A stretch of 64,000 nucleotides of DNA from Candidatus Heimdallarchaeota archaeon (GTDB lineage: Archaea; Asgardarchaeota; Heimdallarchaeia; JABLTI01). Each line of letters begins with the position of its first letter. Position 1 is the first letter of the stretch. Below are positions 8,347-17,692 of this stretch, in pieces. The position numbers and the translations under genes were made by a program. The stretch is from positions 124,001 to 188,000 of the forward strand of contig JABCTZ010000046.1 of NCBI GenBank assembly GCA_018238155.1, written 5' to 3'. The notes beneath the pieces were generated by a model that was given only the letters and a program-made list of their open reading frames with translations, was not told the DNA's origin and did not search any database.

Positions 8347-8483
8347 TTTATCTCTTCTTCAAAATCTTTATTTTGTGTTATTGATAATATATACCGATAA
8401 GCATTTATTTGGTACTACAATTCATCAATATGAGAGCACTTTTTGTTTATTGAAAAATCAAGGATGAGAATGGACGTAGTAAT

Positions 8484-9449
8484 ATGAAGGCATCAAAAAA
8501 AGCGATTGAATCATTTGCAAAATACTTGAGCAAGGATAATCATAAAGTTCCTTGGGTGCTTCTTATTGGTGAGAAAGGTTCTGGAAAAACAACTGCACTT
8601 TATTATCTCCTTTCTTCAAACAGAGACAAAATCTTTCCTGACACAGTCCTTAATTGGATTGATATTTCTTATGGTCAAGAGTGGTTTAAGCTCATCGATA
8701 TTGGAAATGAGATTTTAAACGATGAGAGTGTAATTGATTATTTTCTTTCAATTGCAGATGGCATTGTCTACGTTTTGAATGGAGAATCCGATGAGTCTCT
8801 TAGAAAATCTGTTGAACCCTTCCATGCTATTGTGGAGAAGATACCTTCTAATGTTCCCTTACTAACATTAGTGAACAAAAAAAGCCCTGAAAATAAAGTT
8901 AATCTTAGCCGAGTTTTAAGTTATTTTAATTTAGCTAAAATTTCTTCTCCAACGGACCCTCGTTCCTTTCATTTCGAAATTTGCACTATTTTGACTGGAG
9001 AAGGCATTTATCGTGGATTTGATTGGTTTATTTCAAAACTAATGCACTACGAAGGTTATCATGAGTATGTCACTATCCACCGTGTGTTAATTTATGATGT
9101 TAATGGCTTACTTGACTTTGATGCCCAGTTCTCAAATATCATGGATGATACGCAAGATGCTGTTCTTATAACAGGTTTGCTTTCTGCATTAAATTCAATG
9201 ACCAGGACACTCTTCAAAGATTCAAGTTTCTTGGATGTTGTAACTGTAGGTGATTATTCTATGGTTCTTGTTTCTCGCAATCAAAAGATCTGTTGCCTTT
9301 TTGTTGAACGAGGTGGAGCTATTGGTAAAGCAAAACAAATTGCTGAAATGATATTAGATATTTTCCTCATTGAGGGCGAGGAAGGAAGACTTGCTATTGA
9401 GAACCTTATTGATGAAAGTAAAAATAGTGATGAAACAATATCCGTTTGA
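8484..9449 (+). CDS. Divergent GTPase-longin protein, probable pseudo-GTPase
   Basis: 321 residues and co-linear with the preceding GTPase: the P-loop is again at 29-37 (GEKGSGKTT), the switch-II motif at 71-76 reads IDIGNE instead of WDLGGH, and position 131-134 reads NKKS instead of NKSD. Loss of the guanine-specifying Asp and of the second switch Gly suggests altered nucleotide specificity or loss of hydrolysis. The C-terminal domain (VTIHRVLIYDVNG, LITGLLSALNSM, DYSMVLVSRN) is a longin/roadblock-like copy. A TATA-like element (AATATATA, about 8383-8390) lies upstream. It may pair with the 7375 protein as active/inactive partners (inference). Confidence 0.7.
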   Translation: MKASKKAIESFAKYLSKDNHKVPWVLLIGEKGSGKTTALYYLLSSNRDKIFPDTVLNWIDISYGQEWFKLIDIGNEILNDESVIDYFLSIADGIVYVLNGESDESLRKSVEPFHAIVEKIPSNVPLLTLVNKKSPENKVNLSRVLSYFNLAKISSPTDPRSFHFEICTILTGEGIYRGFDWFISKLMHYEGYHEYVTIHRVLIYDVNGLLDFDAQFSNIMDDTQDAVLITGLLSALNSMTRTLFKDSSFLDVVTVGDYSMVLVSRNQKICCLFVERGGAIGKAKQIAEMILDIFLIEGEEGRLAIENLIDESKNSDETISV

Positions 9450-9542
9450 GGAATTTTTATTAAGGACGAGTTATGTTTTAATTAAACTAGAAAGCAAGAG
9501 AAAGAAGATTAGAAACTAATAATTAATGGAAGAAGATTTGAT

Positions 9543-10346
9543 ATGGTAGGAATTGAATCACAGAAGGAGCATTTACTTGGGATTGTTTTTGTGACATTTG
9601 AAGATACAGGTCCAGCTGTCCCGTATAATGATACTCCACTTACTGATGAACAGACACTCACATTAGCAGTAGAAGGTATGACAATTGTAGGTCTTGATGA
9701 AGGTTCTTCAGGAAAGACTATGGAAGAAAAGAAAAACCAAATGTTTGATACTATGGATGATAAAAAGTCATTTGGTCCTCTCCCAGTTCCGGGCGAACCA
9801 ACTTTTCGAGCAATGGCAATTACCTTTGATGTTGAAGCAGAGGCTTCATCAGACAATAGAATTCAAGAATTCGGAAGAAAATGCATTCTCTTCTTACTCT
9901 TTAAGGAAGACTATACTCGAGAGATTCTTGATGCTTATGGACTTATTAAACCCTATTTCTCAGTAATTGTACGAGATATCACTTCTGAAAAAGATTTAAC
10001 ATTCGCGAACCTCCAAGAGCTTTCAAAGAAAATGGGTATGCTCTTTTCTGGAAAACTTCCACGAATCTTCACCCTCTTAGAAGATGGCTCACCTAAAGAA
10101 TTAATTGGTAAAAAGATACCTGCTGGCGACGTTTTCTTAGTTGCTGATAAAAATAAATGTACTCTTTCCATTCTCTTCTATCACCCTGACCCTACTGTTT
10201 GGCGGAGAAGGCAAATATACAAAAGTGCTTCAGAGCTGAACTCGAGTGTTTTTAGAAATAAACTTAAAGTTATTTCAGTAACTGAAATTGCAGAAATGTC
10301 AAAAATACTTGATAGATTAAATGTTTCAATAGAAAAGATCCACTAA
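9543..10346 (+). CDS. Protein of unknown function in GTPase cluster, possible longin-like fold
   Basis: 267 residues. I do not recognise the family. The N-terminus (HLLGIVFVTFEDTGPAVPY) and the segment CILFLLFKEDYTREILDAYG have the strand-helix feel of longin-type domains, with a Gly-Pro-rich middle (FGPLPVPGEP). No signal, membrane helix or catalytic motif; likely cytosolic. It lies between the two longin-containing GTPases and the Rab-like GTPase on the same strand, so a role as regulator (GEF- or GAP-like) or scaffold for these GTPases is a reasonable but unproven guess. Followed by a T-rich stretch that may end transcription. Confidence 0.55.
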   Translation: MVGIESQKEHLLGIVFVTFEDTGPAVPYNDTPLTDEQTLTLAVEGMTIVGLDEGSSGKTMEEKKNQMFDTMDDKKSFGPLPVPGEPTFRAMAITFDVEAEASSDNRIQEFGRKCILFLLFKEDYTREILDAYGLIKPYFSVIVRDITSEKDLTFANLQELSKKMGMLFSGKLPRIFTLLEDGSPKELIGKKIPAGDVFLVADKNKCTLSILFYHPDPTVWRRRQIYKSASELNSSVFRNKLKVISVTEIAEMSKILDRLNVSIEKIH

Positions 10347-10410
10347 GTTTTTTTAGCCGATTTTTTCTTCTCTTTCTCTTTTATTGTTTTTTTACCTAAA
10401 CTTTTTTATT
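10347..10410 (+). terminator. T-rich transcription end after the unknown GTPase-cluster gene
   Basis: Successive T-runs (about 10350-10356, 10364-10369, 10386-10393) with little secondary structure, as in archaeal oligo-T termination. Confidence 0.4.
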
Positions 10411-10511
10411 TATGATAAAAATGAAATGCTTGAACGAATAGCTTTATATTTTAATAAATTACATTAAAAAACATTATAATTTAAACTTGGTGGAAATCTG
10501 GTGGAAGATTA

Positions 10512-11033
10512 TTGAGCAAAATAATAGCTAAAGTTGTTTTTGGTGGAGACGGAGGAGTTGGAAAAACAACTCTCATTCAGAGATACCTTACTGGAGAATT
10601 CATTGATACAACGAAGCTAACCATTGGTGTAGGTTTTCATATTCACCAAATGAGCTATCAAGAAAGAGATATTTCACTTTCTGTTTGGGATTGCGGTGGG
10701 CAAGAACAATTCAAACAAATGGGCATTTTCGATAATTACTTTCGAGGAGCACTTGTAGCTATCTTAATGTTTGATTTAACAAGAGCACTTTCTGTTAAAG
10801 GATTAGATACATGGTATGATTTTGTTGATAAAAATTCTAAGACATCCATTATTCTTGTTGGTGGTAAAAGTGATCTTCCAAGAGATCCACTTCTAGATGA
10901 AGATGTAATTGCAGAAACAATAAAACAGTATGAAGCCATTCGTTATGTTGAGACTTCTGCATCAAATGGTTTAGGAGTAAACCTCGTTTTCAATGAAATC
11001 GCTCGTTTATCATTGGATAAAATTCCAAAATAG
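10512..11033 (+). CDS. Rab/Ras-like small GTPase
   Basis: 173 residues, TTG start preceded by GGTGGAAG. Motifs: P-loop GGDGGVGKTT (11-20), switch-I Thr37, WDCGGQE (59-65) with the catalytic Gln64 kept, GKSD (118-121) where NKxD is usual, and ETSA (147-150). The Asn to Gly change in the guanine-recognition motif is unusual. There is no C-terminal Cys or CAAX box, so membrane attachment by prenylation is unlikely. It ends the GTPase/longin cluster. Such ras-like GTPases are abundant in Asgard archaea and are assigned to cytoskeletal or trafficking roles by analogy only. Confidence 0.85.
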   Translation: MSKIIAKVVFGGDGGVGKTTLIQRYLTGEFIDTTKLTIGVGFHIHQMSYQERDISLSVWDCGGQEQFKQMGIFDNYFRGALVAILMFDLTRALSVKGLDTWYDFVDKNSKTSIILVGGKSDLPRDPLLDEDVIAETIKQYEAIRYVETSASNGLGVNLVFNEIARLSLDKIPK

Positions 11034-11051
11034 GAACAAAAAACACTCCAT

Positions 11052-11555
11052 CTATAATTCAATTTTCAATAATTCTGATATTCGACGAATTACTTTGGGT
11101 ATTGCAGATTCAACCTCTGAAGATAAGTGTATTCCTAATCCTTCAATATCTTTAACTTGAACACCAATTATTCGTATTTCAGATGGTATATCATATTCTT
11201 GCAAAGAAAAAGCTAATTTTAATGCAGTTATCGCATCGAATCCGTGTGTTGAGCTTAGTCCTTTAATCTCAGGTATATCCTTATTCTTCACACAATATTC
11301 AACAATAGCACCTGGATGTAAATAATCTAAATCTACTGCATCAATAATTATACCCATCGACCATCCATCTAAAGCTAAAATGATATCAATACCTCCAGTT
11401 CCAAGATCTGTAATCTTCACATTAGCGGGGATATTCTTTTTTCTTAATTGCTCAATTATTCGTATTGCAACTCCATCATCAAGGCGTGTTAAATTTCCAA
11501 TGCCAATTATATGGGCATATTTCTCTTTTTGAAGTTTAGAAGATAATTTAGTCAA
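11052..11555 (-). CDS. Hydrogenase-maturation-type endopeptidase (HycI/HyaD family)
   Basis: 167 residues. Opening motif HIIGIGNLTRLDDGVAIRII is the family hallmark. Expected nickel ligands are present: Asp26/27, Asp72 (IIDAVD) and His104 (SSTHGFD), followed by the GVQVKDIE strand. The family trims the C-terminus of NiFe-hydrogenase large subunits after nickel insertion. No hydrogenase gene is in the window, so the target must be elsewhere. Convergent with the Rab-like GTPase; leftward, just downstream of the CAAX-like protease gene. Confidence 0.85.
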   Translation of the reverse strand: MTKLSSKLQKEKYAHIIGIGNLTRLDDGVAIRIIEQLRKKNIPANVKITDLGTGGIDIILALDGWSMGIIIDAVDLDYLHPGAIVEYCVKNKDIPEIKGLSSTHGFDAITALKLAFSLQEYDIPSEIRIIGVQVKDIEGLGIHLSSEVESAIPKVIRRISELLKIEL

Positions 11556-11600
11556 TATTCTTTCAATCCAAGATAATTATAAAAAGAAGAAGAAGAAGAA

Positions 11601-13523
11601 TTAATATTTCAGATTCTTACTATCTTCTTTATAGTAATACATTTTCAGAGAGAAGTTTATTATAACGCTAATGATTTTAATAATTCCAATACCCCAAAAA
11701 CAAGCAATAATAAAGGCAGTGATACCCGCTATCCAACTTGCACCTGCTTCTTGAGATAGAGCCAATAAACCAATACAGACATTATTGCTTACATGAATAA
11801 ATATTGCCGATTCTATACCATATTTTACAAATGCATAGCTTAGAATTAAACCTGCTACTCCTGCTTGAAAGATTTTCCATGCACCCCAGCTTCCTGTCCA
11901 TTTCTCCCAATGTGCAAATCCAAATAAGGTTGATGAAATAATTATTAGTGTCCATTCTGGATAACTAATTTTTTTATATTTACCCCTAATTGCAAGTGGA
12001 ATATCCCATATTTTGATTTTGGCAGGAAAGCTTTTCTCAGTTTTCGTTAATACTTCCATCCGATCATCAGCTATTCGTGATTTAGGTTCTAAATTCTTAT
12101 TTTGTTGCATTAAATATCTGATTAGCATAATGAAGATCATTGGTATTCCAATAATAAATATACGGAAGCTTATTTCCTCTGAAATACCTGCCCAAGCCAA
12201 TAAGAGTACACTAATGAAAGGATTGATAGGTTCTCCTGATGCTGGAGTTCCATTATCTCCGCCGATAAATGGTGATAAAATAAAAATGATAATTACTGAT
12301 AGAACAAAGGAAAGCCCAAGTAGTTCTACAGAACCAACTACTGGATTATTTTTTAGAATATAGAATAAGCTATTTAATTGTCCTTTTCTCTTTTCAAACA
12401 CAGATAATTTAACACCTGATTCTTCAGGAAAATTTTTCTCTTGTTCTAATTCTATATCTATCGATTTTTCACTTGAATGAACATCAGGAGTTACTTCATC
12501 TGAAATTTTTCTCTTCTTTTGAAATTTCTTATATAATCTTATTGATGTTGGTAAAACCATTGATACAACACAAAGTAAAAATACTGTAGTAATAATAGAC
12601 ATCAACGCAACTATTTTGAAATCGACTATTGGTATTTTTATCATAACAAATAGCCAAAATGGTATTGAACCATTAATACGTGTAGAGGGATTATAAAAAA
12701 TCCATGAACCAATACTGAGTACGATTAATACTGCTAAAATAGACGAAAACCCAACGAATAGATATCTCAAAGTATAATAAAACCCTTTCCAAGCATTTCC
12801 TTCAGGTCGATATTTTATTAGCGATATACCTATAATAAATGTACCAATAATCGATGGGATAAATATTGCAATCAAGAACCCATAATAACTGGCTTTACTC
12901 TCGCTTGGTACCACATCATCAACACTCGCTACAATCATAAATAGAATCAAGCTTATAAATCCAGAAAAAATCAAAAGAGCTCCAATAACAGTTCCTATTG
13001 TGTTATATGTTTGATATTTTGATAATCTCTTTTGTTCTTGGAGTTTTTGGAAATTCACAGGAGGTGGTGCTACATAGTATCTTTGTGAATCAACAATCGG
13101 ATGTCCACTCGCAGGCAGAGATATAGAGGTATTACCTGATGTCTGTTGAATTCTTGGGATGTTTTGTTTCAAAACCCCACCACATTTTGAACAAAAGGAA
13201 TTATAAACAGGCATTTCAGCATTACATTGTTGACAAAAAACCTTCTGAACGAAAGGGGCACCACAGCTTTTGCAAAAAAGATTTGATTTAGGGTTTTCCT
13301 CTCCACAACTTGAACAAGTAATTTTTGGTGGTTTATCATTTTCTGTTTGAATCTCATCTTGAGATTTCTCTTGTACCTCTTCTTCCGTGTTCTCGTCCCC
13401 TAAAATTCCTTCATTATTTTGTTCCTTATCATTAGACACAAATGTACACTCCCAATTTTTGGATAACTCATTATTTAAAGATACAATAATCTCATTGGTA
13501 AACCATATATTAAACCATTTCAT
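11601..13523 (-). CDS. Double zinc-ribbon CAAX/CPBP-family membrane protease
   Basis: 640 residues. Two C4 zinc ribbons near 70-110 (CSSCGEENPKSNLFCKSC; CQQCNAEMPVYNSFCSKC), a set of membrane helices, a charged linker, then a CPBP (Abi/Rce1-like) domain with the three expected motifs: EEISFR (Glu-Glu-x3-Arg), FGFAHWEKW (FxxxH) and HVSNN (HxxxN). The family includes Rce1, which cleaves prenylated CAAX proteins, and bacterial proteases of unknown substrate. It lies next to the GTPase cluster, yet none of those GTPases ends in CAAX, so a prenyl-protein role is not supported here. The N-terminal 50 residues precede the ribbons and the true start could be later. Confidence 0.8.
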   Translation of the reverse strand: MKWFNIWFTNEIIVSLNNELSKNWECTFVSNDKEQNNEGILGDENTEEEVQEKSQDEIQTENDKPPKITCSSCGEENPKSNLFCKSCGAPFVQKVFCQQCNAEMPVYNSFCSKCGGVLKQNIPRIQQTSGNTSISLPASGHPIVDSQRYYVAPPPVNFQKLQEQKRLSKYQTYNTIGTVIGALLIFSGFISLILFMIVASVDDVVPSESKASYYGFLIAIFIPSIIGTFIIGISLIKYRPEGNAWKGFYYTLRYLFVGFSSILAVLIVLSIGSWIFYNPSTRINGSIPFWLFVMIKIPIVDFKIVALMSIITTVFLLCVVSMVLPTSIRLYKKFQKKRKISDEVTPDVHSSEKSIDIELEQEKNFPEESGVKLSVFEKRKGQLNSLFYILKNNPVVGSVELLGLSFVLSVIIIFILSPFIGGDNGTPASGEPINPFISVLLLAWAGISEEISFRIFIIGIPMIFIMLIRYLMQQNKNLEPKSRIADDRMEVLTKTEKSFPAKIKIWDIPLAIRGKYKKISYPEWTLIIISSTLFGFAHWEKWTGSWGAWKIFQAGVAGLILSYAFVKYGIESAIFIHVSNNVCIGLLALSQEAGASWIAGITAFIIACFWGIGIIKIISVIINFSLKMYYYKEDSKNLKY

Positions 13524-13590
13524 TCAAACTAAAATTTAGTAGAAAAAAGTAATATATGACCAACAATTAGCATTTATCAAAAAGATAACA

Positions 13591-15504
13591 TTAAGTATCA
13601 ATAGACATTGGTAATTCTACAGTAATTTTGATTCCCATACTAGGATTACTAGAATCTCTATCTTTTACAGAAATAAATCCATTATAACTTTCAACTATTT
13701 CTTTTACCAATGTTAATCCAAAACCAGAACCATGAACTGTTCCTTTGCTACGAGCATATCTATCGAATAAATTCTTCTTTAACTCATCATCTATACCCGA
13801 GCCGTTATCTGAAAAAACTATCTTCCAATAATCGATATTTTCTTCACTTTTTTGAATAGTTACTTCAACATTGGCTTCTGGGTTCTTATCATATCTTACC
13901 GCATTGTCAAGAATATTGAAAAAGATATCCTCCAACCAATCATTTGCAATAGTTAGGTATTTTCCTTGTTTCATATTATGTTCAATATTTATCGTGCGAG
14001 GTTCAAATTTTAAATTTATTTTTTCTATTGCTTTCATGTATGGATTATAAAGATCAATTGAATAAAGATCGTAATCCGTCCTTCTAGTTTTGAAAAATTT
14101 GTCAATATTTGAAATGAGTTCACCTATTCGCAGAATTTCCAAACGACCTCTATTTTGTTTTCGAATTGATTCTTCAGGAGAAGCTGATTCAACCATAGAT
14201 AAATCAATTTGCAGGACAGCGTTTTGGCATAAATTTCTAACGTCATGAAATAACAAATCACTATAGAATTCAAGCTGATTTTTTTCATCACGCAATTTAT
14301 TAATGAGCTTTCTCAAATCATCATTTGGTTCAAGAAAGAGAAGCATTCCTGATTTCTGACTGTAATTTTGAGAAAACGCTCTAATATTAAATCCAATTGG
14401 CATTCTGTCTTTACGAATACAAACGATTTCACTAACGAAATTTCTTTTTGCGATATTACAACGATTTATTTCACTAGTTAGTGATTTAACAGCACTTTTC
14501 GTTTGAAAGAGGATTCCAAGGTCCTTTCCAATTATTTCTTCTTTCTCATAATGCAAAATTTCTTTCACATAATCGTTTATCCAATTTATTTTATTATTCG
14601 TAACTTGAATGAGAATTATTTCTATGTTACTTAAAATTGAATCATAGAAATTTAGTTTTGTTTCATTTTTCACTTCTTTGGCAATGCTTTCAGTCACATC
14701 TGTGAAATAAATAAGCATCCCTTGAGAGAGATTATTTTTATTAATTGCACGAACATTGATTTTTGCTTGAAATTTGTTTTTTCTATTTCCTTGTAACGTA
14801 GAATAGAATTCGATAGTTCCTTTTTTCTTAAGTGATTTTTTGCATTTAAATAAAAATTTTGCAAAATCATTTTGATTTGAAAACAGAAAACCTATCGGTT
14901 TATTCACAACACTTTCTTCTGAATAATAAAAAAACTCACACCAATTTTTGGTGGCCCAAATGATTTGATGGTTCTTAGTATAAAGAAGAGGTTGAGCGTT
15001 TAGCTCTATTAATCCTTTTAAAAGAGATTCATCTGTGGATGAATCATCACCTTTATCTTGTTCCTTTGAAATATCGAATTCAATCAAAAAATAACCTATT
15101 TGTTCATCAGTTTTCGTGTTAACGAAATTGTGAGCTATTCCACACATCCATTTGAGTTCTCCATTTGGATTGAAAATGCGGTAATTATAAGTATCAGTAA
15201 AATCAGATTTCTTAAAAGTAGATAATTTCTTCTTCGCTTTTTCACGATCATCAGGGTGAATATATCCGAATGTATTAAGATATTTGAAATCATCAAATGT
15301 ATAACCGATTACTTTCTCAGAATTCTTTGAAGTATAAAGTAATTCATTTTTCATATCTATGAGAGAGATTCTTACATTGAAGATATTTAGAATGTTCTCT
15401 GTTAGGCGCATGATTTCAGAAACATCTGATAGTTTTGAATTAAGATTATTGACATCATTATGAGATCTAGAAGTCTCAGATTCATTATTATCCCCTAACG
15501 GCAT
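13591..15504 (-). CDS. Multi-PAS sensor histidine kinase
   Basis: 637 residues, no membrane helix, so a cytosolic sensor. Three PAS domains (about 35-150, 160-280, 290-400), the first with the PAS_3 pattern (GYIHPDDREKAKKKL). The phosphoacceptor region reads LFHDVRNLCQN, with His as in HDLRN-type kinases. The ATPase domain has DNAVRY (N box), FSDNGSGID (G1) and GSGFGLTLVKEI (G2). It should autophosphorylate and pass phosphate to a receiver; no receiver gene is adjacent, but 62204-63319 encodes a receiver with a related, degenerate kinase module. Ligand unknown. Confidence 0.85.
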   Translation of the reverse strand: MPLGDNNESETSRSHNDVNNLNSKLSDVSEIMRLTENILNIFNVRISLIDMKNELLYTSKNSEKVIGYTFDDFKYLNTFGYIHPDDREKAKKKLSTFKKSDFTDTYNYRIFNPNGELKWMCGIAHNFVNTKTDEQIGYFLIEFDISKEQDKGDDSSTDESLLKGLIELNAQPLLYTKNHQIIWATKNWCEFFYYSEESVVNKPIGFLFSNQNDFAKFLFKCKKSLKKKGTIEFYSTLQGNRKNKFQAKINVRAINKNNLSQGMLIYFTDVTESIAKEVKNETKLNFYDSILSNIEIILIQVTNNKINWINDYVKEILHYEKEEIIGKDLGILFQTKSAVKSLTSEINRCNIAKRNFVSEIVCIRKDRMPIGFNIRAFSQNYSQKSGMLLFLEPNDDLRKLINKLRDEKNQLEFYSDLLFHDVRNLCQNAVLQIDLSMVESASPEESIRKQNRGRLEILRIGELISNIDKFFKTRRTDYDLYSIDLYNPYMKAIEKINLKFEPRTINIEHNMKQGKYLTIANDWLEDIFFNILDNAVRYDKNPEANVEVTIQKSEENIDYWKIVFSDNGSGIDDELKKNLFDRYARSKGTVHGSGFGLTLVKEIVESYNGFISVKDRDSSNPSMGIKITVELPMSIDT

Positions 15505-15791
15505 TTAAATTTCATACCTCACTATTATTACTTAATCATATACATTCGCAATGTTTACATATTTTGTTAACTCTGATAATTATTTAACTTTTCTTTCACA
15601 TTTTACTGTGTAGTAATAAAGAGAAATTATTTTACTATGAAAATTTCAAATATTATTATTTAATAATAATCTATTTAAGGAGATTTGAATCATTTAGTTA
15701 TATTAAAAAACGAAGAAAGCATTAACAAACTAAGATAACTTTAGGTTTCTAGCTATAGCGAATTTAGCTGTCTATTACAGAGGTGTAACAG

Positions 15792-16778
15792 ATGAGTATA
15801 AAAAACGAATTGATTTACGTAGATGGTTTAACTAAAACTTTTGGTGTTTCGAATTCACAAAATGTTATCGCTTTAAACAATATCACTTTTAATTTGTCAC
15901 AAGGAGCTAATTCAATTCTTGGACCAAATGGTGCAGGTAAGAGTACCCTCATCAAAGTATTATTAGGATATATTAAAGCTGATTCTGGCGAAGCCCAAGT
16001 TCTAGGTTACGATATAAAATCAGAAGGAAGAAAAATAAAAGAGTTCATTGGGTACATGCCAGAACATTATACTCTTATACCAGGTGTAAACGCTGTTAAG
16101 CAAGTTTCTCTTCTAGGGAAAATCGCAGGTTTACCAGCTGCTGAAGCAATGCAAAGAGCGCATGAAACGTTACAATATGTAGGATTAGATGAAGCAAGAT
16201 ATCGAAAAGTAAATGAATTTTCTACTGGAATGCTTCAAAGATTGAAACTAGCTCAAGCTTTAGTTAACGACCCTGAATTACTAATTTTAGACGAGCCTAC
16301 AAATGGCTTAGATCCTAGAGGACGAATTGAAATGATCGATCTTATTCGTGAAATTAGTCAAGACCATTCAATCAATCTACTTGTATCTTCACATCTTTTA
16401 CCAGATATAGAAGCAACTTGTGAGTTTGCAACTATCTTGGATAAAGGACATCTTATAACACAAGGAAGAATTGAAGACTTAACAGGTCAAGAAGCAGGAT
16501 ATTCTGATAGTCGAAAGATGAATGTCCAAATAAAAGGTTCATTAAATGATTTCCTAGTTGGTCTTAAAAAACACGGACTATCATTTGAAATAATTGATAA
16601 AATAGTCCAGATTCCATATAAAGAAAAATCACCTGCAGAAATCATTTTACAAGTAGCTTATGAAGCTAACATACAAATTCGTTCAATGACGCCTAGAAAA
16701 GCAATTTTGGAAGATGTATTTGTACATCAGATTGAAGGAGCTGAAAATATGCAAGCAACAGGAGGAAAAACTAAATGA
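15792..16778 (+). CDS. ABC-2 exporter ATPase (first pair)
   Basis: 328 residues, strong Shine-Dalgarno (AGAGGTG, 15779-15785). Walker A GPNGAGKST, signature FSTGMLQRLK, Walker B LLILDEPTNGLDP and H-loop SSH are intact, so it is an active ATPase of the NatA/CcmA type. A C-terminal 100-residue extension is usual for this type. Its end overlaps the permease start by the ATGA junction at 16775-16778. The four genes 15792-20376 form one operon of two ATPase/permease pairs; the cargo is unknown. Confidence 0.9.
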   Translation: MSIKNELIYVDGLTKTFGVSNSQNVIALNNITFNLSQGANSILGPNGAGKSTLIKVLLGYIKADSGEAQVLGYDIKSEGRKIKEFIGYMPEHYTLIPGVNAVKQVSLLGKIAGLPAAEAMQRAHETLQYVGLDEARYRKVNEFSTGMLQRLKLAQALVNDPELLILDEPTNGLDPRGRIEMIDLIREISQDHSINLLVSSHLLPDIEATCEFATILDKGHLITQGRIEDLTGQEAGYSDSRKMNVQIKGSLNDFLVGLKKHGLSFEIIDKIVQIPYKEKSPAEIILQVAYEANIQIRSMTPRKAILEDVFVHQIEGAENMQATGGKTK

Positions 16779-17692
16779 GTGTCTTCGACCGTAGCTATAG
16801 ATCGTATGAAGGTGAATTAAAAGGAAGATGGTATAAAATTTGGGCAATAGCAAAAAGTACTTTTCGAGTGCAATTTTCCGGGAAAAAAGCTATTTTCCTC
16901 ATGATCTTTTGCAATTTACCTGTTCTTGCATTTACTCTAATGCTGGTTTTTATGGCGATTTTTATTCCGGCAGGAGTAGGAAATATGGTTTTAGGCGGTC
17001 TCTTTGAATCTCTTGATCTAGCACTCTATCTGATAATTATGTTTTCATTTAATGCCGGTTCAATCTTTATGCCAACAGTTTTTATTGCAGCATTAAATTC
17101 TGGTACGATTGCTAATGATAAGAAACATAATGCTTTAGCTTTGTATATGGCTAAACCAATAGACAGACTTGATTATGGTTTAGGAAAGTTCATTTCAGTT
17201 CTTATGGTATCTTCATTTGTTACCTATATACCTTGGTTTATGTTTATGGTTTCTTTCACACTTCTTGCAGGAGTTTCTGGAGCTGAATTCATTCAAACAA
17301 TCTGGGTATATTTTGCAGCATTTGGAGCAGCAATGGTTATAAATTTCTTCTTCGGATCAATCACACTTTTATTTTCTTCAATGACAAAACAAAGCATTCT
17401 CGGTGGAATTTTGATGATTTTGATTATTTTTCTACCATCGATTATTTTAAGTTCAGTAAATATGGTCTTTGAACAAAACTGGTTGAATTATTTCTCAGTT
17501 TCATCGCTTATTGCGTCAACTGTCTATGTTATATTTGGAAAACCATCCGCAGGGGCGTTTTTGGGTGAAGCATCAAATTTCTTTGGTTTCAATATCAATG
17601 GTTGGATTTCATTAACCATACTCCTAGTGATATCAATTATCGCTTTACTACTAACACTTAGAAATTTGTACAAGGAGGATATCAGTGGATGA
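16775..17692 (+). CDS. ABC-2 type permease (first pair)
   Basis: 305 residues with six membrane helices starting after residue 35. The central part (ANDKKHNALALYMAKPIDRLDYGLGK) is the ABC-2 permease coupling segment that faces the ATPase. Translationally coupled at both ends (ATGA overlaps with 15792-16778 and 17689-18627). Probably forms a homodimer or pairs with the larger permease at 18646. Confidence 0.9.
   Translation: MSVFDRSYRSYEGELKGRWYKIWAIAKSTFRVQFSGKKAIFLMIFCNLPVLAFTLMLVFMAIFIPAGVGNMVLGGLFESLDLALYLIIMFSFNAGSIFMPTVFIAALNSGTIANDKKHNALALYMAKPIDRLDYGLGKFISVLMVSSFVTYIPWFMFMVSFTLLAGVSGAEFIQTIWVYFAAFGAAMVINFFFGSITLLFSSMTKQSILGGILMILIIFLPSIILSSVNMVFEQNWLNYFSVSSLIASTVYVIFGKPSAGAFLGEASNFFGFNINGWISLTILLVISIIALLLTLRNLYKEDISG

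Noticed and set aside
11052..13523. Idea of a NiFe-hydrogenase locus and of a CAAX-processing locus for the GTPases
   Set aside because: Only the maturation protease is present, with no hydrogenase subunit; none of the GTPases in the window ends in a CAAX motif.
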